Assembly (NCBI GenBank): GCA_010206265.1
Contig: VIQV01000020.1
Location: 1 to 49,400, forward strand
Origin: Lachnospiraceae bacterium MD329
GTDB lineage: Bacteria > Bacillota > Clostridia > UBA1381
DNA: 49,400 bases
Reading direction: 5' to 3'
This document shows, in pieces, positions 26,505-32,475 of the stretch. The position numbers and the translations under genes are program-made. The notes beneath the pieces are model-generated. The model was not told the DNA's origin. It saw only the letters and a program-made list of their open reading frames with translations, and did not search any database. Numbering within the stretch: the stretch's first letter is position 1; every line of letters begins with the position of its first letter.

Positions 26505-27014
26505 ATGGACTTATTAGAGGTAGGTAAAATAGTTAATACACACGGACTTCGTGGAGAAGTAAAGGTTGTGCCTTGGACTGATTATCCTGAAGTTTTTGAA
26601 GATATTGAATATGTTTATATACAAAGACGCGGTGAATATGAACGGCTTGACGTAAAGGGAATCAAGTACCAGAAGGGGAATATCATCGTGAAATTTCCGC
26701 AGATAAAGGATATCAACGAGGCGGAAAAGTATAAAAATCAGGTGCTGTATGCTGAACGCGAGGTGTTGGGTGAACTTCCTGAAGGAGTTTATTATATAGC
26801 CGATTTAATCGGACTTGACGTGGTAAAAGAAAACGGAGAAAAAGTGGGAGTAATCGGTGATGTTCTTAATACAGGAAGTAATGACATTTACGAAGTTAAG
26901 CGTAAATGTCAGAAAGACCTGCTTTTGCCGGTTATAGATGATGTGGTGTTAAATATTGATATAGACGGCGGACGTGTAACAGTAAGAATTATGGAAGGGC
27001 TGGAGGATTTATAA
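26505..27014 (+). CDS. rimM: Ribosome maturation factor RimM
   Basis: 169 residues from ATG 26505 (GAAAGGA upstream), which gives the family start MDLLEVGKIVNTHGLRGEVKV. An in-frame ATG at 26466 would add 13 residues, but it lies in the terminator hairpin. N-terminal beta-barrel (1-85), then the PRC-barrel domain (YIADLIGLDVV..., KRKCQKDLLLPVIDDVV). RimM helps fold the 3' major domain of 16S rRNA by binding S19. Its stop overlaps the trmD start by one base. Confidence 0.95.
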   Translation: MDLLEVGKIVNTHGLRGEVKVVPWTDYPEVFEDIEYVYIQRRGEYERLDVKGIKYQKGNIIVKFPQIKDINEAEKYKNQVLYAEREVLGELPEGVYYIADLIGLDVVKENGEKVGVIGDVLNTGSNDIYEVKRKCQKDLLLPVIDDVVLNIDIDGGRVTVRIMEGLEDL

Positions 27015-27751
27015 TGAGGTTCGATGTTCTTACACTGTTTCCGCAGATGTTTGAGGCTGTTCTGGGCGACAGCATAATCGGTCGTGCGCGTGAAAATGGG
27101 CTTATTGAGCTGAATTTTATAGATATACGCGATTTTTCTGCGAATAAACACCGTAAGGTGGACGATTATCCCTATAGCGGCGGTGGCGGTATGCTGATGA
27201 ACGCACAGCCTGTATTTGACGCGTATATGTCTGTTGCGGAGGGGCTTGATTATAAGCCGCTTACAATATATATGTCGCCTCAGGGTAAAGTATTTGGACA
27301 ATCTGTCGCGCTGGAACTGTCAAAGGAGGAGCATATTGTTATTCTATGCGGTCATTATGAGGGCATAGACCAGCGTGTTATTGATGAAATAGTGGATATG
27401 GAGCTGTCTATCGGTGATTTTGTGCTTACAGGAGGGGAAATACCTGCAATGGCGGTTATAGATACTGTATCGCGCCTTGTTCCTAATGTATTGGCGGCGG
27501 AAACCTCATACGAAAATGAGTCGCATTTTAACGGGCTTCTTGAATATCCGCAGTATACACGTCCTGCTGAATGGCACGGAGTGTCAATTCCTGATGTGCT
27601 TATATCTGGACATCACGCTAATATAGAAAAATGGAAACACGAACAGTCGCTTATAAATACGTTGAAAAAACGACCTGATATGTTGGAAAAAGCAGAACTA
27701 AGTCAGGAGGATACAGAGTTTTTGAGTAAATTTATTAATGGAGAACAGTAA
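27014..27751 (+). CDS. trmD: tRNA (guanine-N1-)-methyltransferase TrmD
   Basis: 245 residues. RFDVLTLFPQMFE at the start; the SPOUT-class trefoil knot is seen in PYSGGGGMLMNAQPV, YMSPQGKVFGQ, ILCGHYEGIDQRVIDE and LSIGDFVLTGGEIPAMAVIDTVSRLVP. It methylates G37 of tRNAs reading CNN/CGG-type codons and prevents frameshifting. ATGs overlap at both ends (rimM before, radical SAM after), so the three genes are translationally coupled. Confidence 0.98.
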   Translation: MRFDVLTLFPQMFEAVLGDSIIGRARENGLIELNFIDIRDFSANKHRKVDDYPYSGGGGMLMNAQPVFDAYMSVAEGLDYKPLTIYMSPQGKVFGQSVALELSKEEHIVILCGHYEGIDQRVIDEIVDMELSIGDFVLTGGEIPAMAVIDTVSRLVPNVLAAETSYENESHFNGLLEYPQYTRPAEWHGVSIPDVLISGHHANIEKWKHEQSLINTLKKRPDMLEKAELSQEDTEFLSKFINGEQ

Positions 27752-28620
27752 TGCACGAGGTACTTGCTAAGGGGATATTATCATCAAAAAACGGAATGAA
27801 TATTTACAGAGGCTGTACTCACGGCTGTATTTACTGCGACTCAAGAAGTAACTGCTATGAAATGAACCATAAATTTGAGGATATTGAAGTAAAGTCCAAC
27901 GCAGTGGAATTGCTTGAAAAAGCGTTAAGACAAAAACGCTGTAAGTGTATGATAGGTACAGGCTCAATGTCTGACCCCTATATGCATATAGAGGAAAAAC
28001 TTAGGAATATGCGGAAATGTCTTGAAGTCATAGAGAAATACGGTTTTGGATTTACTGTTATTACTAAGTCATCAAGAATATTGCGTGACCTTGATATTTT
28101 AAAGAAAATAAACCAAAAGGCGAAATGCGTGGTACAAATGACGCTGACTACTTATGATGAAGAATTGTGCAAAATTCTTGAACCGAATGTATCGTCAACA
28201 CGGGAACGCGCAGAAACATTAAAGATACTGCATGATAACGGAATACCAACTATTGTATGGCTTTGTCCGATACTGCCGTTTATAAACGACAGTGAGGAGA
28301 ATTTAAGAGGTATACTTGGATATTGTATTGAGGCGGAGGTTAAGGGTATTATAAATTTTGATATGGGTCTTACTTTAAGAGATGGAAACAGAGAATATTT
28401 TTATTCGAAATTGGATAAGCATTTCCCGAAACTGAAAGAAAAATACATAAGAACCTACGGTAACAGTTATCAGATACCTTCGCCGAACGATAAACAACTG
28501 ACAAAAATCTTTTATGATGTATGTTTTCAAAACGGTATTATGAGTGATACAGAAGAATGTTTTAAATATCTGAATACATTTGAGGATAAATATGCGGCTG
28601 AACAAATAAGTTTGCTGTAA
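27751..28620 (+). CDS. SPL-type radical SAM protein
   Basis: 289 residues. The [4Fe-4S]/SAM motif is YRGCTHGCIYCDSRS (CxxxCxYC, Cys22, Cys26 and Cys29, ~20-33), and further family signs are TGSMSDPYMHIEE, TKSSRILRDLDIL and WLCPILPFINDSEEN. It resembles the SplB-like, Rv2578c-type group found in many anaerobes, whose members lack the C-terminal cysteine site of true spore photoproduct lyase; this protein also ends without one. The substrate is unknown. Its start overlaps the trmD stop, in the place where Bacillus has rplS. That coupling suggests a tRNA- or translation-related role, which is inference only. Confidence 0.85.
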   Translation: MHEVLAKGILSSKNGMNIYRGCTHGCIYCDSRSNCYEMNHKFEDIEVKSNAVELLEKALRQKRCKCMIGTGSMSDPYMHIEEKLRNMRKCLEVIEKYGFGFTVITKSSRILRDLDILKKINQKAKCVVQMTLTTYDEELCKILEPNVSSTRERAETLKILHDNGIPTIVWLCPILPFINDSEENLRGILGYCIEAEVKGIINFDMGLTLRDGNREYFYSKLDKHFPKLKEKYIRTYGNSYQIPSPNDKQLTKIFYDVCFQNGIMSDTEECFKYLNTFEDKYAAEQISLL

Positions 28621-28633
28621 ATATGAGAGAAAA

Positions 28634-28678
28634 TATACAATAAAACCCGACACTGACAGTGTCGGGTTTTATTGTATA
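28634..28678. terminator. Terminator of the ylxM-to-radical-SAM operon
   Basis: Arms 28634-28655 and 28657-28678 are perfectly complementary over 22 bases with a one-base centre, so the real loop is a few bases wider. The core is CCCGACACTG/CAGTGTCGGG flanked by AAAA and TTTT on the two sides, so it can work on both strands. Confidence 0.88.
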
Positions 28679-28681
28679 AAG

Positions 28682-28706
28682 AAAACCACGCGATAGTCGC
28701 GTGGTT
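28682..28706 (-). terminator. Hairpin terminating a short minus-strand transcript
   Basis: AACCACGCGA (28684-28693), TAG, TCGCGTGGTT (28697-28706). Only on the minus strand does a T-rich stretch (TTTTCTTT) follow, so it suits a transcript coming from the divergent promoter at 28745-28772. Confidence 0.55.
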
Positions 28707-28730
28707 CAATGAAGGTTAAGCGATGAACAA

Positions 28731-28794
28731 AATCCTCCTTTTGTGCTATAATAAAAAAGACCTGCCAGTCAAGTAAAAGCACAAAAGGAGGATT
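28731..28794. repeat. Perfect 17-bp inverted repeat around divergent promoter elements
   Basis: Left arm AATCCTCCTTTTGTGCT (28731-28747) and right arm AGCACAAAAGGAGGATT (28778-28794) are exact reverse complements with 30 bases between. Each arm carries AAAGGAGG on the outward-reading strand. Rightward promoter elements: TGAACA (28724-28729), 17 bases, TATAAT (28747-28752). Leftward: TTGACT (28772-28767), 16 bases, TATAGC (28750-28745). The HTH gene follows on the right; on the left only four codons and a terminator follow. Confidence 0.8.
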
Positions 28795-28801
28795 ATGATT
28801 A

Positions 28802-29146
28802 GTGTATGATAAACTGTGCGTAAGTGAACGCAGGACAAAAATGCTTGAATTCCTCGGATACAGAAGAGAAACAACAAGATATGAATTGGCAGCGGAATTT
28901 CACGTTTCCATATCAACAATACACCGAGATATAGTTTATTTAAGTTCTATAGCGCCTGTCTATACAAAGTCAGGCAATAGCGGCGGAGTTTTTGTAAGCC
29001 CTGATTTCAGAAGTTATAAAACGTATTTAGATGATATTGAGGAGAACTATCTTTATTCGCTAAAAGGTAAAATTGCAGATGATGATTGGAAAATTGTTGA
29101 GGGTATTATAAGAAAGTTTACCAGAAATAGAAATGTAGATAGATAG
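28802..29146 (+). CDS. Small HTH-domain regulator (DeoR/HTH_11 type)
   Basis: 114 residues from a GTG at 28802, about 10 bases after AGGAGG. An ATG at 28795 is closer to the ribosome site but opens only MISV-stop, which overlaps the real start. Winged helix at residues ~12-55: RRTKMLEFLGYRRETTRYELAAEF and HVSISTIHRDIVYLSS as recognition helix, then SGNSGGVFVSPDFRSYKTYL as wing. No ligand-binding domain; the rest is a short helical tail. Similar small HTH proteins are frequent in Clostridia. The perfect 17-bp inverted repeat in its promoter is the natural candidate for its own binding site (inference). Confidence 0.8.
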   Translation: MYDKLCVSERRTKMLEFLGYRRETTRYELAAEFHVSISTIHRDIVYLSSIAPVYTKSGNSGGVFVSPDFRSYKTYLDDIEENYLYSLKGKIADDDWKIVEGIIRKFTRNRNVDR

Positions 29147-29214
29147 TATTTAGAACTAAAAAATTACAATAGTTACAATGAAATTACATATAATATACAT
29201 ATTATTGACATCTG

Positions 29215-29243
29215 TTGACATAAATATCCTTTAAGAGTATAAT
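29215..29243 (+). promoter_or_regulatory. Perfect consensus promoter
   Basis: TTGACA (29215-29220), 17-base spacer, TATAAT (29238-29243). A second TTGACA lies 11 bases upstream (29204-29209). It drives the 75-residue protein that follows, and it rules out the upstream ATG at 29245 as a start. Confidence 0.85.
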
Positions 29244-29280
29244 AATGTCAAATACTAAAGAAAGGGGACTATTAAAAAAT

Positions 29281-29508
29281 ATGTATAAAATAGTTGACAG
29301 AAGAATTACATTTGAAGAGGAAAGGGTAACAGTGTATGATTTACAGCACAATGATGGAACAATATTTGAAAATGTATCGGCAAATAGGACGGAGGCAGAA
29401 CGCCTTGCGGAATATTTAAGTGAAAAAGATGTAAGTCCAATTAATCTTGCGGATGTCTTAGCAGACGGCATAGATAACGAAATTGGTTTTGATATATATT
29501 GTAATTAA
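29281..29508 (+). CDS. Small protein of unknown function
   Basis: 75 residues from ATG 29281, chosen because the promoter's -10 box ends at 29243 and GGGGA lies between. MYKIVDRRITFEEERVTVYD, then NDGTIFENVSANRTEAERLAEYLSEKDVSPINLADVLADGID. Soluble, acidic; predicted two to three strands followed by a helix and a short loop-helix. The end pattern (a helix, then 'SP.NLADVL') reminds one of the DUF6514-like protein at 23133 ('APADLRTSVE'), but the likeness is weak. Strong promoter plus own terminator mean a highly expressed single gene. Confidence 0.75.
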   Translation: MYKIVDRRITFEEERVTVYDLQHNDGTIFENVSANRTEAERLAEYLSEKDVSPINLADVLADGIDNEIGFDIYCN

Positions 29509-29514
29509 CAAAGA

Positions 29515-29541
29515 AACAGGGAGCAATGCTCCCTGTTTTTT
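29515..29541. terminator. Terminator shared by the small protein gene and metA
   Basis: ACAGGGAGC (29516-29524), AAT, GCTCCCTGT (29528-29536), then TTTTT; A-rich on the other side, so it serves the convergent metA as well. Confidence 0.88.
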
Positions 29542-29547
29542 CTGTGA

Positions 29548-30465
29548 TTATCGTATACTGTCAATATCATATGGTGTAATCTGATATACAAAATAATTCA
29601 GCCAGTTTGAAAATAACAGATTTGCGTGAGAACGCCATCTGACAATAGGTTTTTTTGAAGGGTCGTCTTTAGGGAAATAGTGTTTTGGAACAGATGGATT
29701 TTTTCCTTTTTCCAAATCACGGAAATATTCGTCACGTAATGTGTTTGCGTCATATTCCGAGTGACCCGTAACAAAAATGCGCCGTCCGCCTTTGGTGAAT
29801 ACTATATATACACCTGCCTCTTTTGATTCAGCAAGAATTTCAAGCGCTTTAACCCTCTTTATATCTTCGCTCCTGACTTCCTGAAAACGTGAATGAGGGG
29901 CATAAAATTCATTGTCAAATCCGCGTACAAGCTTTGCGGTACGTCGGTTTACCCTGTGTCTGAATACACCTGAACATTTTTCATTAAGCGGGTGCTTGGG
30001 GATTCCGTAATGGTAATAAAGCCCTGCAAGCGCCGCCCAGCAAATATGCAGGGTAGAGGTGACGTGAGTAGTTGACCAGTCCATTATGCGAACAAGCTCC
30101 TCCCAGTAATCAACGTCCTCAAAAGCGAGGTTTTCAACAGGCGCGCCTGTGATAATCATACCGTCATACTTGGAGACTTTAATTTCATCAAAGGTTTTAT
30201 AAAAAGCTGATAGATGCTCTGTGGGTGTGTTTTTCGATTCGTGCGAATCCATTTGCAGAAAGTCTATTTCAATCTGTAAAGGCGAGTTTGATAAGAGCCT
30301 TAAAAGCTGTGTTTCAGTGGTGATTTTTGTAGGCATAAGATTGACAATTACAATTTTAAGAGGACGTATATCCTGGTGCATAGCTTTTTTTTCGCTCATA
30401 ACAAAGATGTTTTCTTTTCTCAGCTGTTGTGTTGCCGGTAATTTGTCGGGGATTTTGATAGGCAT
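29548..30465 (-). CDS. metA: Homoserine O-acetyltransferase (MetA family)
   Basis: 305 residues from the ATG at 30465 (AGGAG upstream); an ATG seven codons earlier lacks a ribosome site. Class I glutamine-amidotransferase-like fold with nucleophile Cys142 ([10 protein letters not shown]), His235 and Glu237 (VTGHSEYD), all at the exact positions of the family. At residue 111, which in MetA proteins decides the acyl donor, there is Glu (GAPVENLAF). Glu111 marks the acetyl-CoA users such as Bacillus cereus MetA, whereas Gly marks the E. coli succinyl-CoA enzyme. It thus makes O-acetylhomoserine for methionine synthesis, though automatic annotation would name it succinyltransferase. No SAM riboswitch or S-box is visible in the 60 bases before it. 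Confidence 0.95.
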   Translation of the reverse strand: MPIKIPDKLPATQQLRKENIFVMSEKKAMHQDIRPLKIVIVNLMPTKITTETQLLRLLSNSPLQIEIDFLQMDSHESKNTPTEHLSAFYKTFDEIKVSKYDGMIITGAPVENLAFEDVDYWEELVRIMDWSTTHVTSTLHICWAALAGLYYHYGIPKHPLNEKCSGVFRHRVNRRTAKLVRGFDNEFYAPHSRFQEVRSEDIKRVKALEILAESKEAGVYIVFTKGGRRIFVTGHSEYDANTLRDEYFRDLEKGKNPSVPKHYFPKDDPSKKPIVRWRSHANLLFSNWLNYFVYQITPYDIDSIR

Positions 30466-30495
30466 ATATACAGCTCCTTTCTTCATACATATCTC

Positions 30496-30524
30496 ATTCT
30501 ATCATATATTTTATAATTTTACAA
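30496..30524 (-). promoter_or_regulatory. Possible metA promoter
   Basis: On the minus strand TTGTAA (30524-30519), 17 bases, TAGAAT (30501-30496). It lies right behind the GNAT stop codon, so metA need not depend on GNAT transcription. Confidence 0.5.
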
Positions 30525-30525
30525 G

Positions 30526-31083
30526 TTAAAATCCTGTATAGTCACGCTTTACCAAACCGTAAACGGCTATGTCGCATATACCTTGCTGATTACAGGCAGC
30601 CTGAACAAAAGTACCCTCATATTTCATACCGCATTTTGCCATTACACGTCCTGACGCGGGATTATTGGTATCGTGTGTAGCTGAGATTCGATTCACATCA
30701 ACTTCATCAAAGAAGAATTTAATTATAGCTCCGAGTGCTTCTGTCATAATACCTTTGCTCCAATATTCCTTTGAGATACAGTATCCTATGCTTACAGAAT
30801 TGATATATTCCAGAACTTTTACGGCTCCTATTGAGCCTATTGCCTGTGCTGTTTCTTTGAATTCAATACACCAGTTGTAATAACTGTTGTTCTGATAATT
30901 TTGTACCCAGTCTGAAAGCAGTTCTTTTGTAACTTCAATATTGCCGTGAGAAGGCCAAGTCAGATATTTTGTTACTTCGCTGTCATTTGCCCAATTATCA
31001 AACATTTGTTGAGCGTCCGATACTTTAAATTTTCTTAGTATCAGCCGTTTTGTTTCAATTATTTGTGTTCCTTTATGGTTCAT
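30526..31083 (-). CDS. GNAT N-acetyltransferase, RimJ/RimL-like
   Basis: 185 residues from the ATG at 31083, with AAGGAG 7 bases upstream. The frame remains open for 34 more codons, but that part is the leader hairpin region. GNAT fold: IETKRLILRKFKVSDAQQMFDNW at the start, then IGSIGAVKV, SIGYCISKEYWSKGIMTEALGAII (acetyl-CoA pyrophosphate loop, ~110-133), and the ISATHDTNNPASGRVMAKCGMKYEGT end. This is the group of ribosomal-protein alanine acetyltransferases and related enzymes, which also includes antibiotic-modifying acetyltransferases. The substrate is not deducible. Its leader contains a peptide ORF and a terminator-like hairpin, which would fit induction by translation stress. Confidence 0.88.
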   Translation of the reverse strand: MNHKGTQIIETKRLILRKFKVSDAQQMFDNWANDSEVTKYLTWPSHGNIEVTKELLSDWVQNYQNNSYYNWCIEFKETAQAIGSIGAVKVLEYINSVSIGYCISKEYWSKGIMTEALGAIIKFFFDEVDVNRISATHDTNNPASGRVMAKCGMKYEGTFVQAACNQQGICDIAVYGLVKRDYTGF

Positions 31084-31101
31084 AAGTATTCTCCTTTCTT
31101 T

Positions 31102-31139
31102 AAAACAAAACACCTTGCAAACCGCAGTCTGCAAGGTGT
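31102..31139 (-). terminator. Terminator-like hairpin in the GNAT leader (attenuator)
   Basis: On the minus strand ACACCTTGCA (31139-31130), 10-base loop, TGCAAGGTGT (31119-31110), then TTTGTTTTA. It lies between the leader ORF and the GNAT ribosome site, so it should stop transcription before the gene unless prevented. Confidence 0.75.
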
Positions 31140-31151
31140 ATATCTTACAGC

Positions 31152-31181
31152 CACGCCAATGAGGGCTTTGCCTTTGACGTG
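31152..31181 (-). promoter_or_regulatory. Second stem-loop in the GNAT leader
   Basis: On the minus strand CACGTCAA (31181-31174) pairs with TTGGCGTG (31159-31152), 8 bp with one G-T, with AGG/CCC(T) pairing inside. It lies 30 bases after the leader ORF's stop and directly before the terminator-like hairpin. Confidence 0.5.
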
Positions 31182-31210
31182 ACATTTAATCAAACGTTAA
31201 AGACAAATCC

Positions 31211-31258
31211 CTAATACATTAGCATTACTTTATTCAGTTTTGAAAATCGGTTAATCAT
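31211..31258 (-). CDS. Leader peptide ORF, 15 codons
   Basis: MINRFSKLNKVMLMY-stop on the minus strand, ATG at 31258-31256, TAG at 31213-31211. GGAGG (plus 31266-31270) precedes it by 7 bases, a better ribosome site than that of many genes here. It starts about 20 bases after the predicted transcription start from a perfect consensus promoter. It is followed by two stem-loops and then GNAT. The arrangement is that of leader peptides in front of erm, cat and ABC-F resistance genes, where ribosome stalling decides expression. No long run of one amino acid is present, so classical amino-acid attenuation is unlikely. Confidence 0.6.
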   Translation of the reverse strand: MINRFSKLNKVMLMY

Positions 31259-31286
31259 AACACAACCTCCAAAAGAATTTTTTCAT

Positions 31287-31315
31287 ATTATAACACCATA
31301 ATAACGTATTGTCAA
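31287..31315 (-). promoter_or_regulatory. Perfect consensus promoter of the GNAT leader
   Basis: On the minus strand TTGACA (31315-31310), 17-base spacer, TATAAT (31292-31287). Confidence 0.88.
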
Positions 31316-31395
31316 CTGTTTTTGTAATAAAAAACAAGAACTGAATAAAACGAAGTAAAGTAATGTATAATAAGATTACGGAGGTGTATGCAGAA

Positions 31396-32103
31396 GTGAT
31401 AAATCAAAGCAACAACGAAAATGAAAGCGAAATCGAGGAGCAGGAACGGGAAAATATAACAGAGCTTGGCAGTGTTGAAACAAAGAATCCGCGCGGCAAT
31501 ATTCACTGTTTAAACATTATAGGTCAGGTGGAGGGACATATGGTACTTCCTCCGCAAAATAAAACAACAAAATATGAACACGTTATTCCTCAGCTTATAG
31601 CGGTGGAGGAGAACCCTGAAATAGACGGTCTTTTGGTGGTACTGAATACAGTGGGAGGCGATGTTGAGGCAGGTCTTGCAATAGCGGAAATGATTGCAAG
31701 TATGGGTAAGCCTACCGTATCGCTGGTACTGGGGGGAGGACATAGTATAGGGGTACCGCTGGCGGTTGCGTCGGACTATTCGTTTATAGCTCCTACGGCT
31801 ACAATGACTGTTCACCCGCTTAGAATGAACGGTTTGGTCATTGGGGTTATGCAGACGTTTCAGTATTTTCAGAATATGCAGGAAAGAATAACGGAATTTG
31901 TTGTTTCTAATTCAAAAATATCACACGATGAATTTAAACAGTTAATGCTTACTACTGACGAAATAGCGAATGATGTTGGGAGTATATTGTTTGCGACTAA
32001 GGCGGTAGAGTGCGGACTGATTAATGAAATGGGCGGTTTGAAAAATGCGCTGGAAAAGATGTATGAACTGATTGATATGCAGAGAAAGGAGAGCGGAAAA
32101 TGA
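31396..32103 (+). CDS. tepA: ClpP-like serine protease TepA
   Basis: 235 residues from a GTG at 31396, with GGAGG 11 bases upstream; the upstream ATG at 31363 lies in a likely -10 box (TATAAT 31366-31371). After an acidic N-terminal stretch (~30 residues, [13 protein letters not shown]) comes the ClpP/crotonase fold: [46 protein letters not shown], the nucleophile Ser in [15 protein letters not shown] and the His in TVHPLRMNG. Bacillus TepA (YmfB) was first described as translocation-enhancing; other reports link it to degradation of spore small acid-soluble proteins. Followed by ylzJ as in Bacillus, with ATGA overlap. Confidence 0.9.
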   Translation: MINQSNNENESEIEEQERENITELGSVETKNPRGNIHCLNIIGQVEGHMVLPPQNKTTKYEHVIPQLIAVEENPEIDGLLVVLNTVGGDVEAGLAIAEMIASMGKPTVSLVLGGGHSIGVPLAVASDYSFIAPTATMTVHPLRMNGLVIGVMQTFQYFQNMQERITEFVVSNSKISHDEFKQLMLTTDEIANDVGSILFATKAVECGLINEMGGLKNALEKMYELIDMQRKESGK

Positions 32104-32285
32104 TTTATTCACCTATTCCTACTGACGTAGTGTTTTTTGATAATACACAAATACGCCAGAGGCATATAAAAATGTATAATAATGTGACGCTTGAAATAGT
32201 AGACGGAATTGTAGAGAGAATAATAAGCACAAACCCTCAGGATTATCTGAAATACCATAATCTGCTTGGTTCAAAGAATATTTGA
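32100..32285 (+). CDS. ylzJ: YlzJ-like protein
   Basis: 61 residues; the start ATGA overlaps the tepA stop. [13 protein letters not shown] at the start, then [22 protein letters not shown]. YlzJ-like proteins always follow tepA in sporulating Firmicutes and have no known activity. Short, soluble, mostly beta. Followed by a terminator. Confidence 0.88.
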   Translation: MIYSPIPTDVVFFDNTQIRQRHIKMYNNVTLEIVDGIVERIISTNPQDYLKYHNLLGSKNI

Positions 32286-32290
32286 GCTGT

Positions 32291-32320
32291 CCCCTTGCCG
32301 TATGTGTGCAGGGGGATTTT
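32291..32320 (+). terminator. Terminator of tepA-ylzJ
   Basis: CCCCTTGC (32291-32298), 9-base loop, GCAGGGGG (32308-32315), then ATTTT. Confidence 0.75.
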
Positions 32321-32337
32321 AATATGAAAAAAATTTC

Positions 32338-32366
32338 TTGCAATATGCAGTAAAATGTTATATAAT
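32338..32366 (+). promoter_or_regulatory. Promoter of tyrS
   Basis: TTGCAA (32338-32343), 17-base spacer, TATAAT (32361-32366). The transcript would start near 32373, giving a leader of about 100 bases, too short for a T-box. Confidence 0.75.
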
Positions 32367-32410
32367 AGCACTACTGTGATGCTTGCAGAAAATTTAATGA
32401 AGGAGGTGAA

Positions 32411-32468
32411 TTACTTACGTAGTAAGTAATAGCGAGCAAATCCATAGGATTTGTGTTAGCGTAAGTAA
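32411..32468 (+). promoter_or_regulatory. Nested hairpin between the tyrS Shine-Dalgarno and start codon
   Basis: AGGAGG is at 32401-32406 and the ATG at 32476, 69 bases apart, yet there is no other ribosome site. Between them, TTACTTACG (32411-32419) pairs perfectly with CGTAAGTAA (32460-32468), and inside this CAAATCC (32437-32443) pairs with GGATTTG (32447-32453) around ATA. Folding the outer stem brings AGGAGG to about 11 bases from the ATG. TTACTTA can pair instead with TAAGTAA at 32423-32429 in a short local hairpin, which would leave the ATG far away. Confidence 0.7.
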
Positions 32469-32475
32469 GATAAAT

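Noticed and set aside
29245..29280. Extended N-terminus of the 75-residue protein (start at 29245)
   Set aside because: This ATG follows the -10 box by one base and would lie upstream of the transcription start.
30466..30525. SAM riboswitch upstream of metA
   Set aside because: Only 60 bases lie between GNAT and metA and none of the S-box core is visible.
31084..31185. 34-codon N-terminal extension of the GNAT protein
   Set aside because: No ribosome site before 31185; the stretch contains the leader stem-loop and terminator, and the family starts at 31083.
32373..32475. T-box riboswitch upstream of tyrS
   Set aside because: The leader is only ~100 bases, with no T-box sequence (TGGNACCGCG-like), no specifier stem and no terminator before the gene.
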